Counted from the first letter of the stretch, positions 5,077-12,167 are shown. The stretch is 13,146 nucleotides of DNA from Clostridia bacterium (GCA_900770145.1 CAAGJL010000050.1:1-13146), one strand, 5' to 3'. The notes: generated by a model not told the origin, from the sequence alone. Translations and numbers: made by a program.

Positions 5077-6248
5077 TTTGCTTTGATATAGTAGGTCCGC
5101 TTGGTGGCATACGCCGCGTCACACAGCGCCGCCACGTCCAGTTTCTGCTCCTCTGCCTCTACCTTCGCCGCTTCCGGTCTTGTTTTCGGGTGGCGGGGGG
5201 TAAAGACGGTGCAGCAGTCCTCATACGGCAGAGTGGAGGTATCAAAGGTGTCGATCCTGCGGGAAATCTCGATAATCTCCTCTTTATCCATCCCGATGAG
5301 AGGCCGGAACACCACGAAATCGGCAAGTGCGCCGGTCACATTCAGCGCCTGCATGGTCTGTGACGCCACCTGACCCAGACTCTCGCCCGTGATGAGGGAT
5401 TCGCACCCCTCATCCTTTGCCGTGCGGTTGGCAAGCCGCATCATAAAACGGCGCAACAGCAGTGTAAAATACTCCTCGTCGCAGTTTTTCACCAAAGCTT
5501 CCTGCGCTTCCGTGAGGGAAATCACGTGCACGCGGAAACTCCCCGCATAGCGCGCCACGCGGGCGGCAAGTTCCAACACCTTTTCCCTGGCAAGGTCGCC
5601 GGTGTACGGGGGAGATTCAAAATACACGGCGTCCGGTTTCACGCCGCGCTTCGCCATCATCCAACCCGCCACCGGAGAGTCGATCCCGCCGGAGAGAAGC
5701 AACAGCCCTTTGCCGCTGCTGCCGACCGGAAGCCCGCCGGCACCTTTTTGCTGCCCGGCGTGAATATAAGCGGCGTTCTCGCGCACTTCCACGCGCACGG
5801 TCACATCCGGATGATGCACGTCAACCCGCAAGCGCGGGCAGGCGGCAAGCAGTGCCCCGCCCGCCTCGGCGGAAATTTCCGGCGAAGGAAGGGGAAAGGT
5901 CTTGTCCGCACGTTTTGCCTCCACCTTAAAAGTCTTTTTGCCCTCGAGAAGCGGCGGCAGATAATTTTGCACGGCGGCGGTAATCGCCTCCATGTTTTTC
6001 TCCGCCACGGCGGCGCGCCCCACGGCGGCAATGCCGAACGTGCGGCGGCAGATTTCAAACGCGGCGTCCATATCCGCCGCCGCGTCCCCCGGCTCCACAT
6101 AGACGGTGCTTTGCGCGCGGGTCACGCGGAAGTGACCGACCGTGGAGAGGCGATAGCGGAGCTCTTTTTGCAACAGGCTTTCAAAACTCCCGCGATTGGC
6201 GCCTTTGAGCACGATCTCGCCGTATTTGCAAAGAATGATCTCTTTCAT
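5070..6248 (-). CDS. thiI: tRNA 4-thiouridine synthase / tRNA sulfurtransferase
   Basis: A 392-residue ThiI of the short, rhodanese-free type usual in Firmicutes. It adenylates U8 of tRNA and transfers sulfur (from a cysteine desulfurase persulfide) to make s4U; in some bacteria it also serves thiamine synthesis. Visible parts: an N-terminal ferredoxin-like region opening KYGEIVLKGANRG (8-20), a THUMP domain to about residue 170, and the PP-loop SGGIDSPVAGW (186-196). Then come GESLGQVASQT (288-298) and the C-terminal PYEDCCTVFTPRHPKT (341-356), whose Cys345/346 pair sits at the family's catalytic Cys position. The ATG at 6248 overlaps the stop of the DUF2007 gene (ATGA), so expression is coupled to it. 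No dedicated cysteine desulfurase is adjacent. Identification is secure. Confidence 0.96.
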   Translation of the reverse strand: MKEIILCKYGEIVLKGANRGSFESLLQKELRYRLSTVGHFRVTRAQSTVYVEPGDAAADMDAAFEICRRTFGIAAVGRAAVAEKNMEAITAAVQNYLPPLLEGKKTFKVEAKRADKTFPLPSPEISAEAGGALLAACPRLRVDVHHPDVTVRVEVRENAAYIHAGQQKGAGGLPVGSSGKGLLLLSGGIDSPVAGWMMAKRGVKPDAVYFESPPYTGDLAREKVLELAARVARYAGSFRVHVISLTEAQEALVKNCDEEYFTLLLRRFMMRLANRTAKDEGCESLITGESLGQVASQTMQALNVTGALADFVVFRPLIGMDKEEIIEISRRIDTFDTSTLPYEDCCTVFTPRHPKTRPEAAKVEAEEQKLDVAALCDAAYATKRTYYIKAKF

Positions 6249-6550
6249 TCTTCCGCGCCCCCGGTTCCGGCGTCGCCCCCGGTCGGCTCCCCGTCGTCCT
6301 CCGGCGTCAGAAGATCCAGCGCCGTTTCGGCGTCCTCCTCCCGCACAAACACGTCGGTGCCGAACATATTATACCCCGCCAGAATACGCACGGCGCCGCC
6401 GGCGCCGCGCTCTTTCTGCAGATACGGGATATTTGCCTCGCTCAGGATAGAAAGCGCCACACTGAGCGTTGCGTTGTCAAAATAAGTGCCGACCAAAACC
6501 AGCCCCTCGTCTGCGCGGGCGGGGTTGTCCAATCCGAATAAGCGATCCAT
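6245..6550 (-). CDS. DUF2007-type small protein
   Basis: A 101-residue cytoplasmic protein. The core EGLVLVGTYFDNATLSVALSILSEANIPYLQKE and AGYNMFGTDVFVREEDAETALDLL (long block, residues about 15-90) matches the DUF2007 pattern: a beta-alpha-beta fold in which a protein measures distance between two strands, sometimes described as a putative signal-transducing domain. The last 15 residues are Gly/Glu/Asp-rich and probably disordered. Start chosen as ATG 6550, because GAGGAG lies five bases upstream. An in-frame ATG at 6568 has no SD and overlaps the upstream gene's end region. It sits 14 bp after the exonuclease stop and overlaps thiI by four bases. Molecular function is not known. Confidence 0.72.
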   Translation of the reverse strand: MDRLFGLDNPARADEGLVLVGTYFDNATLSVALSILSEANIPYLQKERGAGGAVRILAGYNMFGTDVFVREEDAETALDLLTPEDDGEPTGGDAGTGGAEE

Positions 6551-6564
6551 AGCGTCTCCTCGAT

Positions 6565-7617
6565 TCATTCAAAGTAATGGGGGAACAAAGTTTCAAACAC
6601 CATCCGGCAGGCGTCGGTATCGGCGGCGGAGGTGTGGGCATTGCCGTGCCACGTCAGTCCCAGTGCCGCCATCGCGTCCCCCAGGGACTGGTGCGAAAGC
6701 TCGATCTCATGCTCGTACACATAGCGGGAAAACTCCGCCCCGCAGTCCACGATTTTGGCGTGCAGCGCCTCCCGATCCCGGCGGGCGGGATACAGTCGGG
6801 AAAGATGAAAATAATCGGTCGCCGTGCCGAAAGCCACCAGCCTGTCCGCCCCGTTCAGCACCGCGCACAGCACAGGGGCAATTTCGCTCATCGTGGGGGC
6901 GTTCTTCACATCCTCCGGGGTGATGCCGTGAATTTCTTCGGTGCGCTTCCATTTTTTCTTGCGCACGGGGCGCACCAGCGTGTCAAACACAGTGTTGCCG
7001 TTGCCGTCCGCCACCGTGACCGAAAGCACCTCGTCATGCTCGTAAAGCCCCGTCATTTCCAAATCGAAAAACAGCACTTTCTCCCGCGCCATCCCGTAAG
7101 CCGCGTTACGGTGGCGGTCGCCCTCGGCGCGTTTTTCCGCCATCTGCGCCTCGTAACAACTGCGGCACAGTTTTGCGCGGTAGCGCACCGGATTGCCGCA
7201 TTTTGCGCACGGCAGCGGCAGGCGGCGGCAGGTGGTTTTGTCAAACAACGGCACCTCTTCCCCGTGCCGGATGCAAAACGCCACGGGTCCCTCTGTCGGC
7301 TCGTAATACATCTGCAACAGCGTCTCACGGGGGAAATACCCTTCTTTGATTGCGTTCTGCAATTTCAGTTTCACCGGGTTTTCCGGCGAGAGACGGGGTT
7401 TTTGCGGGGGCGCGGCGGGTTCTACCCGGTTGGGGTCGTAATAATAAATCACACCGCCCTCCGGCAGCATCGTGCAGGCGACCGGCGCGCCGGTCGGCGA
7501 GAGGCGCAGTTTTTCAAGATCGCCGCCGGAAAGCAGGCGCCTGTTTTTGGCTTCCTTTTCCCCGATGCGCGGCAGAGCCAGCGCCTCCGGCGGTCTTTTT
7601 TCGGTGATCGTGTCCAT
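6565..7617 (-). CDS. DEDDh 3'-5' exonuclease with N-terminal extension and zinc ribbon
   Basis: A 350-residue protein. Residues 180-345 form an RNase T/DnaQ-like exonuclease: FFDLEMTGL (Asp185, Glu187), HGITPEDV (230-237), Asp268 in TATDYFHL, and H-x4-D at His328/Asp333, giving the DEDDh set. Upstream lies a treble-clef or zinc-ribbon motif, CAKC (137-140) and CRSC (151-154), and before it about 130 residues of unrecognised sequence that mention a possible nucleotide or RNA-binding region. Substrate (RNA or DNA) is unclear; it is not a PolC or dedicated DnaQ subunit by layout. Start ATG 7617 has GGAGG five bases upstream. A longer GTG-start frame would begin inside the promoter -10 box and is rejected. 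First gene of the run leading to thiI. Confidence 0.82.
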   Translation of the reverse strand: MDTITEKRPPEALALPRIGEKEAKNRRLLSGGDLEKLRLSPTGAPVACTMLPEGGVIYYYDPNRVEPAAPPQKPRLSPENPVKLKLQNAIKEGYFPRETLLQMYYEPTEGPVAFCIRHGEEVPLFDKTTCRRLPLPCAKCGNPVRYRAKLCRSCYEAQMAEKRAEGDRHRNAAYGMAREKVLFFDLEMTGLYEHDEVLSVTVADGNGNTVFDTLVRPVRKKKWKRTEEIHGITPEDVKNAPTMSEIAPVLCAVLNGADRLVAFGTATDYFHLSRLYPARRDREALHAKIVDCGAEFSRYVYEHEIELSHQSLGDAMAALGLTWHGNAHTSAADTDACRMVFETLFPHYFE

Positions 7618-7622
7618 ATCTT

Positions 7623-7650
7623 CCTCCGGGGAGGGGGAAAAGCCCCCTCC
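7623..7650 (-). promoter_or_regulatory. Leader hairpins overlapping the exonuclease ribosome binding site
   Basis: GGAGGGGG (7630-7637) pairs with CCCCCTCC (7643-7650). Alternatively CCTCC at 7623-7627, the complement of the SD, pairs with GGAGG at 7630-7634. In mRNA the two stems compete, one exposing and one masking the SD. Regulation by this switch is inference. Confidence 0.4.
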
Positions 7651-7665
7651 GGTTTTCAACATTTT

Positions 7666-7694
7666 ATTATAGCACACAAAAACATTTTTTTCAA
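7666..7694 (-). promoter_or_regulatory. Extended -10 sigma-A promoter for the exonuclease-thiI-GTPase genes
   Basis: -35 TTGAAA (7689-7694), a 17-nt spacer and a perfect TATAAT (7666-7671) preceded by TGC, the extended -10 motif. The start is expected near 7659, about 40 nt before the exonuclease ATG. It is the only good promoter I see for the five minus-strand genes down to 2904. Confidence 0.85.
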
Positions 7695-7733
7695 GGTTTT
7701 TGAAAAAAGAGAAACCGCCGGAAACAAAATACC

Positions 7734-7762
7734 AAAAAGGCAGCCGCGCGCAGGCGGCTGCC
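7734..7762 (-). terminator. Rho-independent terminator of the cbiK-ABC operon
   Basis: On the minus strand, GGCAGCCG and CGGCTGCC arms (7739-7762) form a GC-rich stem followed by TTTTTGG (from 7738 downward). It is about 50 bp after the stop of the substrate-binding protein gene and about 40 bp before the next promoter, cleanly separating the two minus-strand units. Confidence 0.85.
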
Positions 7763-7809
7763 GTCGGAAAAACGCTCCGTGCAAGGGCCGTTACGCCCGC
7801 CCGGGTTCT

Positions 7810-8946
7810 TTATTTTACCGTCTTGAAGGAGAACTCCGCGTCAGGGTACAGGATCTCTGCCAGTTTCTGATAGGCTTCGGCAAAGCGGCGGTTCGGCTTA
7901 TTGTGGAAAAGTGTTTTTTCCAGATAGAATACTTTCCCGTTTTTCACCGCGTTCAGGGACTGCCACACAGGGTTGGAGCCGTATGCCTCCTCCACCTGCG
8001 CTTTTGCGGCATCCGCTCCGGCATGGCACTGAATAATGATAATATCCGGGTTGGCAGCGAAAACGGTCTCCAGGTTGATGTCCATCCGCTCCGCGCCCGT
8101 GCTGTTATTCCAGCCGTCCACGATATTGGTGGCATTCATCGCGTCAATCATTCCGCCTACGACCGTAGCGGAAGTATTTGCCTGCAGGCTGTTAGAGCCG
8201 GAGAACATACTGAATACCGACGGGCCTTTCCCGGTCGGGATCTCTGCCAGAACCTCCACCACTTCGTCCAGCGCTTTCATCGCAACGCTTTCCCAGAGAT
8301 CAGCGTGACCCGTCAGATTGCAGAACACCTTAAACCATTTCAGATAGTCGGAAAAATCATCGTAACTGACAGCAATCACCGGGATGTTTGCGGCTTCGGC
8401 AGGCGCCTGAATGGTAGAGTATCCGCTCATCGCAGTGGAGCAGATGATCAAATCCGGTTTCAGGGCAACGATTTTTTCCGTATCCCACTTTTTCCCGGAA
8501 GAAGAGGTTGCCACCACCGTCATCCCTTCGTCAGCGGTGATATCTCTGCCGATGTACTCTTTGTAAAGACCGGTGGAAGAAGCGCCGCCGATGCATCCCG
8601 TTACGGTGCCGCCCGCCTCATACCAGAGCGTGGTAAAGCTTGCGTAAAGGTTGACGGTCTTGCCCGGATTTTTCGGAACAGTCAGGGTGTTGCCCGTGGC
8701 ATCCTTGAAGACCACGGAAGTTTCATTGACTGTCACTTCATCCGCCAGTTTCAGAAAATCGGTTTTCAGGGTTGCTTTCAGTTGCTCTTTGTCGTTGTCG
8801 CCTTCCGAACCGGCAGGCTCATTGTTTGTGGTGCTTCCGGGTTTGCCGGGGTCAGAGTCTTTGGGATTCTCTTTGCTGCAGGAAGCAAAGGCGAAAGCAC
8901 AAAGCAGCATGGCAAAGCACAGGACAAGGGACAGGATTTTTTTCAT
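7810..8946 (-). CDS. ABC transporter substrate-binding lipoprotein (Fe/heme/B12 class, Peripla_BP_2)
   Basis: A 378-residue lipoprotein. It starts MKKILSLVLCFAMLLCAFAF with the lipidation Cys at residue 23 (FASCSK), then a Lys/Asp/Pro/Gly/Glu-rich linker to about 60. The rest fits the class III periplasmic-binding fold (BtuF/FhuD/FepB): an N-terminal lobe with KPDLIICSTAMSGY, an interlobe helix, and a C-terminal lobe with ANPDIIIIQCHAG and the ending KVFYLEKTLFHNKPNRRFAEAYQKLAEILYP (long, near residues 335-365). It would capture a metal chelate outside the membrane for the neighbouring permease. Start: ATG 8946, GGAGG eight bases before; an upstream TTG would overlap that SD. It is last in the operon, 21 bp after the ATPase gene. 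Ligand (heme, corrinoid or siderophore) cannot be told. Confidence 0.85.
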   Translation of the reverse strand: MKKILSLVLCFAMLLCAFAFASCSKENPKDSDPGKPGSTTNNEPAGSEGDNDKEQLKATLKTDFLKLADEVTVNETSVVFKDATGNTLTVPKNPGKTVNLYASFTTLWYEAGGTVTGCIGGASSTGLYKEYIGRDITADEGMTVVATSSSGKKWDTEKIVALKPDLIICSTAMSGYSTIQAPAEAANIPVIAVSYDDFSDYLKWFKVFCNLTGHADLWESVAMKALDEVVEVLAEIPTGKGPSVFSMFSGSNSLQANTSATVVGGMIDAMNATNIVDGWNNSTGAERMDINLETVFAANPDIIIIQCHAGADAAKAQVEEAYGSNPVWQSLNAVKNGKVFYLEKTLFHNKPNRRFAEAYQKLAEILYPDAEFSFKTVK

Positions 8947-8967
8947 ATTCGTTTCCTCCAAATTTTT

Positions 8968-9759
8968 TTATTTTTCCTGTATGGTGGTACGGAGCGGGAT
9001 GAAATACGGGCAATCGTGAATCGTATCCGTATAGACCGCCGCCTCGATCTCAAACAGATTTTTCAGGTTTTTTTCATTGACAATTTCAGGCGGCTTACCG
9101 AATGCGTAAAGCCTGCCTTTTTTGATGGCAAGCAACAGATTGGAATACCGTGCCGCCAGGTTGAGGTCGTGCAGCACCATCACAATGGTCATTCCCAGTT
9201 TCCGGTTCAGTTGTTTGACCAGTTCCAGCACTTCCACCTGATAGCTGACATCAAGGTAAGTAGTCGGCTCGTCCAAAATGAGAATTTCCGGCTCCTGCGC
9301 GATGGTCATGGCAATCCACGCCCGCTGTCTCTCCCCGCCGGAAAGCGTGGAAAGCACACGCCCCTGCAGGGCGGTCAGTCCCGTCAGGGAAAGCGCGCGG
9401 TCAATCACCTCCGCGTCTGCCTTTGTCAATCCTTTTCCGAATCTGGAATAAGGGTATCTGCCGTAGGAAACCAGCGTGCGCACGTCAATATCCGGCGGAG
9501 ATTCATGCACCTGCGAAAGATAGGCGATTTTCTGCGCCAGTTGCTTCGGTGGGTATTCCTTCAGTTTCTGATCCCGGAATATCACCATCCCCTCCTTTGG
9601 CGTTACCGCCTTGGAGATCGTTTTCAGAAGGGTGGACTTTCCGCACCCGTTCTGCCCGATGATTGTGACGATCTTTCCTTTCGGGATCTCTGCGTAAAAT
9701 CCGGAAAGCACCCTTTTCTTCCCGTAATTGACCGAGATATTTTCAAATCCGAAATACAT
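8968..9759 (-). CDS. ABC transporter ATP-binding protein (FecE/BtuD class)
   Basis: A 263-residue ATPase driving the adjacent permease. Walker A GQNGCGKST (35-43), Q-loop YLSQ (80-83), ABC signature LSGGERQR (139-146), Walker B ILILDEP (159-165) and the switch His197 (LHD) are all intact. The sequence PSRFGKG-like region and the LTKAD spacer after RYPYSRFGKG fit the iron/B12 importer subclass. ATG 9759 is preceded by GGAGGTAACC, and the SD overlaps the permease stop (2-bp spacing), so the two are coupled. The C-terminal region (about 200-263) has no special regulatory domain. Confidence 0.93.
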   Translation of the reverse strand: MYFGFENISVNYGKKRVLSGFYAEIPKGKIVTIIGQNGCGKSTLLKTISKAVTPKEGMVIFRDQKLKEYPPKQLAQKIAYLSQVHESPPDIDVRTLVSYGRYPYSRFGKGLTKADAEVIDRALSLTGLTALQGRVLSTLSGGERQRAWIAMTIAQEPEILILDEPTTYLDVSYQVEVLELVKQLNRKLGMTIVMVLHDLNLAARYSNLLLAIKKGRLYAFGKPPEIVNEKNLKNLFEIEAAVYTDTIHDCPYFIPLRTTIQEK

Positions 9760-9761
9760 GG

Positions 9762-10781
9762 TTACCTCCTTTTCCCTTCCCTCGTGCGAAGCAGATAGAG
9801 GAAGAACGGCGCGCCGATGAAGGAAAGGATGATGCTGACCGGCACTTCTCCGGGCGGCATAATCACACGCCCGATTGTATCGCAGATGGTCACTAAGGAA
9901 AACCCGAGCAGGGCGGAAGCCGGAAACAGATATTTGTAATCAGACCCCACCAGCAGTCTTGCGATATGCGGCACCACCAGCCCGACAAAACTGATTAACC
10001 CTGCGACCGAAATTGCCGCGCCGGCAAGCAGGGAGGAAACGGCAATCAGGAAGAAGCGAAAAAACTCCGTCCGCAATCCCAACGCGTTTGCGGTTTCATC
10101 CCCCAACATCAGGATGTTCATTTTAGAAGGCAGAAACGTGCAGATAAACATCCCGGCAAGGGCATAGGGTAGAATCATCCGGAAACTGTCCCATCCCGTT
10201 CCGTTCAGCCCGCCGACCAAAAACCCGGAAGCGTTGCCGAGGGAATCGGCAAAAAAGGTTTTGATCATATCGTTGAACGCGCCGAACAGCGCTGACACCG
10301 CCATGCCGGAAAGGATCATCTTTACCGGGGAAACGCCCTTCTGATAGGCAAGCGCATAAATCAGCATCGTGGTAACAAACGCGCCGATGATAGATCCGAT
10401 GGGCAACAGGTAGGAATACACCGGGAAAGCCACCAGCGTGACATAGCCGACAAAGCTTGCGCCGCCCGTTACGCCAATGGTGGAGGGGGACGCCATATTA
10501 TTGCGCATCACGCCTTGCAGGATACATCCGGCAAGCGAAAGGCAAACCCCGACCAGCCCCCCCACCAGCACCCGGGGGAACCGCAGATTCCAGATCAGCA
10601 GTCTTGCCATACTGCCGTCCGCCACAAACAGCGCCTTTGCCGCTTCCGGCACCGAAAACTTTACGCTTCCGATCCCCGTACACACAAAGACCGACAGTAC
10701 CGACACTGCGGAAAAAATCAGGATGACCGCAATTTTTGCGGTTTTTCTCTTTTTCGCGGAAGAAAGCAAAGCCTGTTTCAT
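9762..10781 (-). CDS. ABC transporter permease, FecCD/BtuC family
   Basis: A 339-residue integral membrane protein with about nine to ten hydrophobic segments, as in BtuC/FecCD. Landmarks: a first helix after a Lys/Arg-rich N-terminus, RLPRVLVGGLVGVCLSLAGCILQ-like block (WNLRFPRVLVGGLVGVCL..., about 70-90), MRNNMASPSTIGVTGGASF (around 92-110), and the C-terminal SFVGLVVPHIARLLVGSDYK motif that contacts the ATPase. The family forms homodimers that bring in chelated iron, heme or cobalamin. Its ATG overlaps the stop of the flavodoxin gene (ATGA), which ties transport and the flavodoxin to one translation unit. Confidence 0.93.
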   Translation of the reverse strand: MKQALLSSAKKRKTAKIAVILIFSAVSVLSVFVCTGIGSVKFSVPEAAKALFVADGSMARLLIWNLRFPRVLVGGLVGVCLSLAGCILQGVMRNNMASPSTIGVTGGASFVGYVTLVAFPVYSYLLPIGSIIGAFVTTMLIYALAYQKGVSPVKMILSGMAVSALFGAFNDMIKTFFADSLGNASGFLVGGLNGTGWDSFRMILPYALAGMFICTFLPSKMNILMLGDETANALGLRTEFFRFFLIAVSSLLAGAAISVAGLISFVGLVVPHIARLLVGSDYKYLFPASALLGFSLVTICDTIGRVIMPPGEVPVSIILSFIGAPFFLYLLRTREGKRR

Positions 10782-11272
10782 TCCTCTTTCAGAAAGCCGG
10801 CAACAGCGGCTTTTGCGTCCGCCAGATCCTTTGCGTCCGGATGACCGAGCGAAAGTTTCTGTTTTTCATAACGTTCCGGGGTAATCTTGCCCTCGCGCAG
10901 TTTCTGCCCCGTGCGGCAGAGATCAATACTGCCCTGGCAAAGAAAATGCCCCAGCAGAGTGTTATCCGCGGACGCCAGCGCAGACACGCGTGCGGAAACG
11001 TCCTCGGCGTGTTTGCTGTCGCGCGCCACGCCGAGCGTGCCGATCACAATCAGTTTTTTGCCGTGCAGTTTTCCGATCAGTGCGGCGGTGTCGGCATCGC
11101 AGGAGCCTTTGTCACACCAATAGGAAAGAATAAACATGTCAAATTTTTCGATCATCTCGTCATTGACATACCGGATGTTATACGGCCCGCAGTGATCAGG
11201 GACTACTTCCGCCACCGCTTCCGCCAGTTTGAACGCGTTGCCCGTGATTGTGGAAAAAATAATCGGAATCAT
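10778..11272 (-). CDS. Flavodoxin-like protein of the cbiK operon
   Basis: A 164-residue cytoplasmic flavodoxin-fold protein. The N-terminal IIFSTITGNAFKLAEAVAE (4-22) is the FMN phosphate loop (S-T-x-T-G-N). FDMFILSYWCDKGSCD (44-59) and KKLIVIGTLG (72-81) are the isoalloxazine loops. The C-terminal part carries GHFLCQGSID (108-117) and HPDAKDL (144-150), features of the small flavodoxins found beside heme and iron uptake genes in anaerobes. It likely carries electrons to a reductive step on the imported compound. Start ATG 11272, with AGAGG seven bases upstream. A longer frame to 11341 has no SD and would overlap cbiK's end. It follows cbiK by 25 bp and overlaps the permease by four bases. 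Confidence 0.82.
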   Translation of the reverse strand: MIPIIFSTITGNAFKLAEAVAEVVPDHCGPYNIRYVNDEMIEKFDMFILSYWCDKGSCDADTAALIGKLHGKKLIVIGTLGVARDSKHAEDVSARVSALASADNTLLGHFLCQGSIDLCRTGQKLREGKITPERYEKQKLSLGHPDAKDLADAKAAVAGFLKEE

Positions 11273-11297
11273 TTTTTTACCTCTTTCTTTTATCGTT

Positions 11298-12068
11298 TCA
11301 GACCGAGAGCGCCGCAGCAAGGTGCCCGGCATACAGCGCACGGATCTCCGGATATTCGCCCAGTCCTTTTACTACTGCGGTCACGGAAAAGCCTTCCTTT
11401 TCCAATCTTGATTTCCAGCTGTCTTTGCCGTCTCCCGCCATATCCTTGCAGGCGTGCGTGCCCGCTACAAAAAGCAATGGCGTAATCAGAATCTTCCGGT
11501 ATCCTCTCTTTTTCAATTCCGGGATCACATCCCCGATGTCCGGCTTTGCTTCCAGCGTGGCAACGAAAAGCCTATCGCCGCCAAGCGCACGGCAAATCTC
11601 GCCGAACTCCGTATAAAGCCGGTTGGCTTCGTGACCGGAGCCGTGCCCCATCAAAACAACTGCCTCCGCAATCCCCGAAAACGCCCCGGTAAAAAAGCGG
11701 CAGAGTGTTTCCATATCCTCCCGGCTGTGCAGGAGCGGCGCGCCGATCTTCACCACGGAAAATCGGTTTTTGTACGCTTCGGCAGTGCTTCGGATACTTT
11801 CATATTCACTGCCCCCGATGATATGGGTCGGTTGAAGGATGACTTCTTCAAACCCTTCGGCGGCAATTTTTTTCAGCGCCTCTTCGACCGAATCCACGTG
11901 CATCTGTTTCTGTTCCAGAATCTCCATCGTTCGCCTGCCGGTGAACGCGCGGAACACCGTATATTCCGGAAAACAGTTGCGGAATTCGTTTTCCACTGCT
12001 TCCACGGAAGCGCGCAACGCGTCCGGTATGGTGGTGCCGTAACTCACCGCAAGAATTGCTTTTTTCAC
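11298..12068 (-). CDS. cbiK: Class II chelatase, sirohydrochlorin cobaltochelatase-type (CbiK)
   Basis: A 256-residue, single-domain-length CbiK: two tandem Rossmann-like halves. It normally inserts Co2+ into sirohydrochlorin early in anaerobic cobalamin synthesis; homologues can also handle iron. Visible: AVSYGTT (7-13), QPTHIIGGSEYE (79-90, with Glu88 or Glu90 a likely metal ligand), MGHGSGHEAN (140-149, His142 matching the first metal His) and VAGTHACKDMAGD (201-213, His205 the second). No signal peptide, so cytoplasmic. GTG start at 12068 with GGAAGGGAG upstream. It is the promoter-proximal gene of an operon with a flavodoxin and an ABC importer, but no other cobalamin synthesis gene is present. 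Its role may therefore be metal exchange on an imported tetrapyrrole; that is inference. Confidence 0.92.
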   Translation of the reverse strand: MKKAILAVSYGTTIPDALRASVEAVENEFRNCFPEYTVFRAFTGRRTMEILEQKQMHVDSVEEALKKIAAEGFEEVILQPTHIIGGSEYESIRSTAEAYKNRFSVVKIGAPLLHSREDMETLCRFFTGAFSGIAEAVVLMGHGSGHEANRLYTEFGEICRALGGDRLFVATLEAKPDIGDVIPELKKRGYRKILITPLLFVAGTHACKDMAGDGKDSWKSRLEKEGFSVTAVVKGLGEYPEIRALYAGHLAAALSV

Positions 12069-12096
12069 TTTTCGGTTCTCCCTTCCGGCAAAGCAA

Positions 12097-12112
12097 GTTA
12101 GTTATAACTAAC
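12097..12112. promoter_or_regulatory. Operator-like perfect palindrome, site 1
   Basis: GTTAGTTATAACTAAC, a perfect 16-bp palindrome in the cbiK leader, about 49-64 bp after the predicted start. Flanked by GCAAG and CTTGC (12093-12097, 12117-12121), which extend the dyad imperfectly. It shares half-sites with site 2. Its form suits a dimeric repressor, possibly of the DtxR/MntR or MarR type; the regulator is not in the window. Confidence 0.7.
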
Positions 12113-12141
12113 AACGCTTGCCAAAGCAACGCGGTCACCGT

Positions 12142-12157
12142 GTTAGTGACCGCTAAC
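12142..12157. promoter_or_regulatory. Operator-like site 2 (GTTAG-N6-CTAAC)
   Basis: GTTAGTGACCGCTAAC keeps the same outer half-sites and 16-bp length as site 1, 45 bp centre to centre. It lies just after the predicted start point, where a bound repressor would block the polymerase. It overlaps the hairpin GCGGTCAC/GTGACCGC (12131-12153). Confidence 0.6.
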
Positions 12158-12167
12158 TTCTTGATAG

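Noticed and set aside
2868..5363. An 831-codon open frame on the plus strand opposite the GTPase genes and the end of thiI
   Set aside because: It is antisense to two clear COG0523-family genes. Its product is His/Val/Met-rich where the opposite strand encodes the His/Asp linker, it has no SD and no recognisable domain. The frame stays open because of codon bias.
7618..7677. Upstream GTG extension of the exonuclease
   Set aside because: The GTG lies in the promoter at the -10 box, so it would not be transcribed from that promoter; the ATG at 7617 has a strong SD.
6577..9798. A 1073-codon open frame on the plus strand
   Set aside because: It runs antisense through the exonuclease, terminator, promoter, binding-protein and ATPase genes, and is rich in His, Arg and Phe. 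It ignores gene boundaries, so it is a shadow.
12069..12160. Possible cobalamin riboswitch in front of cbiK
   Set aside because: The leader is only about 92 nt and has no B12-box-like sequence that I can recognise. The palindromic sites suggest protein control instead.
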